Positions 60,165 through 64,000 of a stretch of DNA of 64,000 nucleotides are shown piece by piece. Below the pieces are notes generated by a model. The model did no database searches and had not been told where the DNA came from. It saw only the letters and a program-made list of their open reading frames with translations. The stretch's first letter is position 1. Each line of letters begins with the position of its first letter. The position numbers and the translations under genes were made by a program. This DNA is from Paguma larvata (taxonomy: Eukaryota > Chordata > Mammalia > Carnivora > Viverridae): positions 18,138,485 through 18,202,484 of the forward strand of contig CM057823.1 in assembly GCA_030068075.1 (NCBI GenBank). The letters run 5' to 3'.

Positions 60165-61510
60165 TAGAAGCGAAAATTTTAACGTCATAGAGACATCTAT
60201 AAAAAGCTCGTAGCTAATATCATTCTGAATAGTGAAAAAATAAATGCTTTCCCCTTGAGTTTGGGAGTAAGAAAAGAATGTTCTCTCTTGATACTTATAT
60301 TCAACATTGTACTGAAGTCTCTAGGCAGGAAAATTAGGCAAGAAAAATAAATTGAAGTTATTCTGACTGGAATGGAAGAAGTAAAATTCTTTCTATTCAC
60401 AAATGGCATGATCACTTGTATAGAAAAATCTTAAATAAATGGAAAAAAACAAATTAGTACCAATAAATAGGTTTAACAACATTCCTGGATATAAGACCAT
60501 TATTAAAAATCAGTTGTAATTCTATACACATGCAATGAACAATATAAAAATAAAACTAAGAGGAAAGTTTCCTATACAATATCATCCAAAAGAATAAACT
60601 ATTAGGATAAGTTAATAAAACAAGTTCAAAAATTGTATATTAAGCCCAGAAAACATCAATGAAAGAAATTAAAGAAGACCTGAACAAATGTAAGAAATTT
60701 CATATACACGGATCAGAAGACTTAATATTCTTAAAGGTGATATTTTCTAAAATGATCTATAGATTCGAAGCAATCTTTATTAATACACCAGTTGATTTTT
60801 CTGCAGAGATTGACAACTTGATCCTAAAACTTATATGGAATTTCAAGGAACTCAAACAGCCAAACGGTCTTTGAAAAGAAGAACAAAACTGGTGGACCCA
60901 TGCTTCACAATTTCAAAACTTTTATAAAGCTACTATATTCAGCACAGTGTGGTAGTGACAAGAAAAGGAAATATACAGCTCAGTGGAATAGAATCAAGAG
61001 TTCAGATGTAAAGACTTACATTCACAGTTGGCTGTTCTCTCAAAAAGAGTGCCAACAATTAAGGAAAGAGAATGCTATTTCTACATATAGTTGTGGACAA
61101 GTAGATATCCACATACCAGATATTGAAGCTGGACTTCTACTCACATTATATATAAAAATTAACTCAAATGGATCACAGAGCTAAATGTAATGCCTTTAAA
61201 TAAAAAAAAATTTTTTGAAGAAAGATAAGGCATAAATCTCTGTGACCTTGGAATAGGTTTTTTTTTTATATGATGCCAAAGGCATGACTAACAAGAAAAG
61301 ATATAGATAAATGAATATCACCAAAAAAAAGTGTTTTTAAAGTTGTGCTTCAATGAAAACTATCAAGTAAGTGAAAGAATAACTCAGGAAATGGGAGAAA
61401 ACAACTGCAAATTATACATGGAATAAATAACGATCTCTTACAGCTCACCGATAAAAGCACAAATGATCCGATTTAAAAACAGGCAAAGGAATGTCATCAA
61501 AAACAAAAAT
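60165..61510 (+). mobile_element. Old L1, ORF2 RT and C-terminal part
   Basis: Resumes ORF2: gctaatatcattctgaatag, gaaatt-rich blocks, aaaatgatctatagattcga, aactggtggacccatgcttc, aaaggcatgactaacaag. It stops without a recognisable 3' UTR where another L1 segment starts. Confidence 0.8.
60380..60874 (+). pseudogene. L1 ORF2 reverse-transcriptase relict
   Basis: The FADD box position reads F-T-N-G (codons 60396-60407), so both catalytic aspartates are lost. The downstream 60659-60874 frame still reads as L1 (…KMIYRFEAI…LKLIWNFKE…). Confidence 0.75.
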
Positions 61511-64000
61511 GTGTATGTGGGGGTGGAAAAAATGTGCTTTTAGCATGTGTTTGAATTTAAGCAACCACCAACTTAAAATAGATTGCTATATAAATAGCGG
61601 GTGTTATATATGAACCTAATGGTAATGACAAACTAAAAGCCAATAATAAATACACAAAAAATAAAGGGAAAGGAATCCAAACATAATACTAAAGAAAATC
61701 ATCAAATCACAGGAGGAAAAAGAAAGAGAAGAAGAAAGGAAGAGAGTACTACAAAAACATCCAGAAAACAATTAACAAAATGGCAACAAGTAGATACTTA
61801 TCAATGATTACTTTAAATATAAATTAACTAAATGCTCCGATCAAAAGATAGAGGGTAAATAAATGGGTAAAAAGAACAAGACTCATCTATATGCTACCTA
61901 CAAGAGACTTGCTTCAGACCTAATGAAGGAAAAGGATGGAAAAAATATTCCATGCAAATGGAAATGAAAAAAAAAAAAGTTGGGGTAGCAATACTTATAT
62001 CAGACAAATTAGACTTAAAAAAAAAAAAACCCCAAAGGGTAGTAAGAGACAAAGAAGGGCAATACACAGCGATATCAAGAAGCTATAACATAAATATCCT
62101 ATGCTCACATAGAATCACCTAATTATATAAAACAAGTATTAATAGATATAAGGGAACTTTGATATCTAACTTGTATCACCCAAATGTAAGTCTATCCAGA
62201 CAGAAAATCAATTAAGAAAATAGAAGCATTAAATGACGTATTAGATCAGATGAACTTAATAGATAAATACAGAATACTCCATCTAAAATCTGCAGCATAC
62301 ACATTCTTTTCAAGTGCATATGCAACATTCTCCAGGCTAGATCACATGAAGGGCCACAAAACAAGTCTGAATAAATTTAAGAAGATTGAAATGATATCAA
62401 ACATCTTTTCTGACCAGGAAGGTATGAAACTAGAAATCAATTACAAAAAAAAAAAAGTGGAAAAACATAAATACATGGATATTAAACAACATGCTGTTCA
62501 ACAGCCAATGAAAAAAATCAAAGAATAAAAAACACCTTGAGACAAATGAAATGGAAACACAACTTCTCAAATTTATGGGACATAGCAATAGCAGTTCTAA
62601 GGGGGAAATTCATGGTGACACAGGCCTATCTCAAGAAACAAGAAAAATTCCAAATGAACAATCTAAGTTTATACCTAAACTAGAAAACGAAACTAGAAAA
62701 TGAAAAATAAACAAAGCTCAAATTTATAAGAAACAAGTAAATAAGAAAGATCATAGTGGCAAGAGAGATCAAAAAAAGAGAAAAGATTAAGCTACGAGCT
62801 AGTTCTTTGAAAAGATAATCAAAATTGCCTTTAGCCAGACTTATCAAGGAAAAAAGGGGACCCTAATAAATAAGATCAGGTATGCAAGAGAAGTACAACA
62901 AACTCCATAGAAATATTAAGATTATAATAGACTACTATGAACAATAATTTGCCAGCAAACTGGAAAACCTAGAAGAAATGGATACATTTCCAGAAACATA
63001 CACTCTTCCAAGACTTGAATCAGGGAGAAATAGAAAATCTGAATGGACTGTTTACTAGCAATAAAATTGAATCAGTAATGAAAAAACTCCCAGAAACAAA
63101 AGTTCAGGACCAAAAGGCTGCACAGTTCCATCTACCTAACATTTAAAGAAGAATTAATGTTTATCCTCAAACTATTCCAAAAATTAAAGAGCAAAGAATA
63201 CTGCCAAATTCATTCTATGATGCCAGCATTACTGTGATAACAAAACCAGAAAAAGACATTACCGTAAATAAATAAATAGTCAATATCCCTGATGAACTTA
63301 GATGCAAACATCCTTAACAAACTACTAGCAAATGAAATTCAGCAATATATTAAAAGGATCTCGCACTATAATCAAGCGAGATTGATTTTAGGGAGGCAAG
63401 GATGATTCTATACAATGTGATACACCACATTAACAAAATGAAGGATAAAAACCATACGATCATCTCATCAGATGTAGAAAAAGCATTTAACAAAATTCAA
63501 CATGCATTTATGATAAAAAAAAGTTCCCAAAGTGGGTACAGAGAGAACGTACCTTAACATATTAAAGTCCATCAATGACAGACCACTGGCTCACATCGTG
63601 CTCAATGATGAAAAGCTGAAAGCTTTTCCTCTAAGATGTGAAACAAGATAAGGGTGCCCACTTCTTTGCCACTTTTATTCAAAATAGTGGTGGGAGTCAT
63701 AGACACAACAGTCAAACAAGAAATAAAATTAGCAAAGAATAAATAAAATTGTCAATATTTGCAGATGAATGCCCTAGAGACTCCACCAATAGCTACTGAA
63801 ACTAATAAATGAATTCAGTAAAGTTGCAGACTACAGAAATGAAATACAAAAATCTCTTGTGTTTCTATACACTAATACTGAACTAGCAGAAAGAAAAATT
63901 AAGAACATAATTCCATTTACAATTGCATCGAAAAGAATAAAATACCTAGGAATAAATGTAACCAAGGAGGTAAGAGACCTATACTCTGAAAATTATAAGA
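61511..64000 (+). mobile_element. L1 segment, inter-ORF and ORF2, runs off the window
   Basis: Starts in the L1 inter-ORF/early ORF2 zone (tgtgcttttagcatgtgttt, aattaagc-type text, ttgctatataaatagcgg), then endonuclease (atatgctacctacaagagac, caatacttatatcagacaaa) and RT (atccctgatgaacttagatg, agaaaaagcatttaacaaaa, atacctaggaataaatgta). Repeats earlier ORF2 content, so it is a second L1 copy or a rearranged part. Continues past base 64000. Confidence 0.85.
62250..63790 (+). pseudogene. L1 ORF2 endonuclease/RT relict
   Basis: Frame 62250-62528 keeps the C-terminal part of the L1 endonuclease (…YRILHLKSAAYTFFSSAY…), then breaks. The RT box at 63758-63769 reads F-A-D-E, so the second aspartate is lost. 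Not functional. Confidence 0.75.

Noticed and set aside
1..64000. A novel gene system or defence island
   Set aside because: The composition, SINE and L1 content show vertebrate intergenic DNA. No clustered open frames, operon spacing or conserved domains are present outside transposons.

Overview
This window looks like ordinary intergenic or intronic DNA from a felid (cat-family) nuclear genome. The main evidence is about two dozen copies of a tRNA-derived carnivore CAN-SINE. Their head (gcctgggtggctcagtcggt), their gctcaggtcatgatctc block and their (TC)n/AATAAA-type tail match the cat form of this SINE rather than the dog form. The L1 3' ends are also of the carnivore type. I see no protein-coding exon, no CpG island, no tRNA or rRNA gene and no bacterial-style operon. 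Every open frame is short (148 codons at most), and those I can recognise are broken transposon genes or frames inside repeats.

Layout. Bases 1-5755 hold a decayed plus-strand L1 of the L1MA type, interrupted by a young 5'-truncated L1 3' end (291-720) and a SINE. Bases 5756-10250 are mostly unique sequence with MIR, L2 and SINE fragments. Bases 10250-16080 hold a nearly full-length, very old antisense L1, cut by three SINEs and by two unexplained GC-richer blocks. An old repeat and a MER5A relict follow, then unique A/T-rich DNA to 22 kb. A MaLR-type LTR lies at about 22.2-22.6 kb. Bases 23390-26360 are a nearly complete but dead Tigger1 (pogo-like) DNA transposon with a solo retroviral LTR inside it. 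At 27309 there is a 27-base U6 snRNA 5' fragment between short direct repeats. From 27.9 to 45 kb the sequence is mostly unique, with L2, MIR and SINE pieces. Bases 45010-47560 look like antisense L1/HAL1 ORF1-type sequence. Bases 47.7-55.5 kb are mixed unique DNA, SINEs, a split MER5-type element and a long CA/TG microsatellite. A second MaLR-type LTR (55529-55978) leads into plus-strand L1 sequence that runs to the end of the window and is itself nested with a SINE, a young L1 3' end and an inverted L1 3' end.

Nothing here acts as a gene system. The window is best read as a record of layered insertions, many with target-site duplications that give an order of events. All three plus-strand L1 reverse transcriptases have lost their active-site aspartates, and the Tigger1 transposase has premature stops, a frameshift and a lost catalytic aspartate. 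Repeat family names come from memory of consensus sequences, not from a database search, and most repeat edges are approximate unless a target-site duplication is given.
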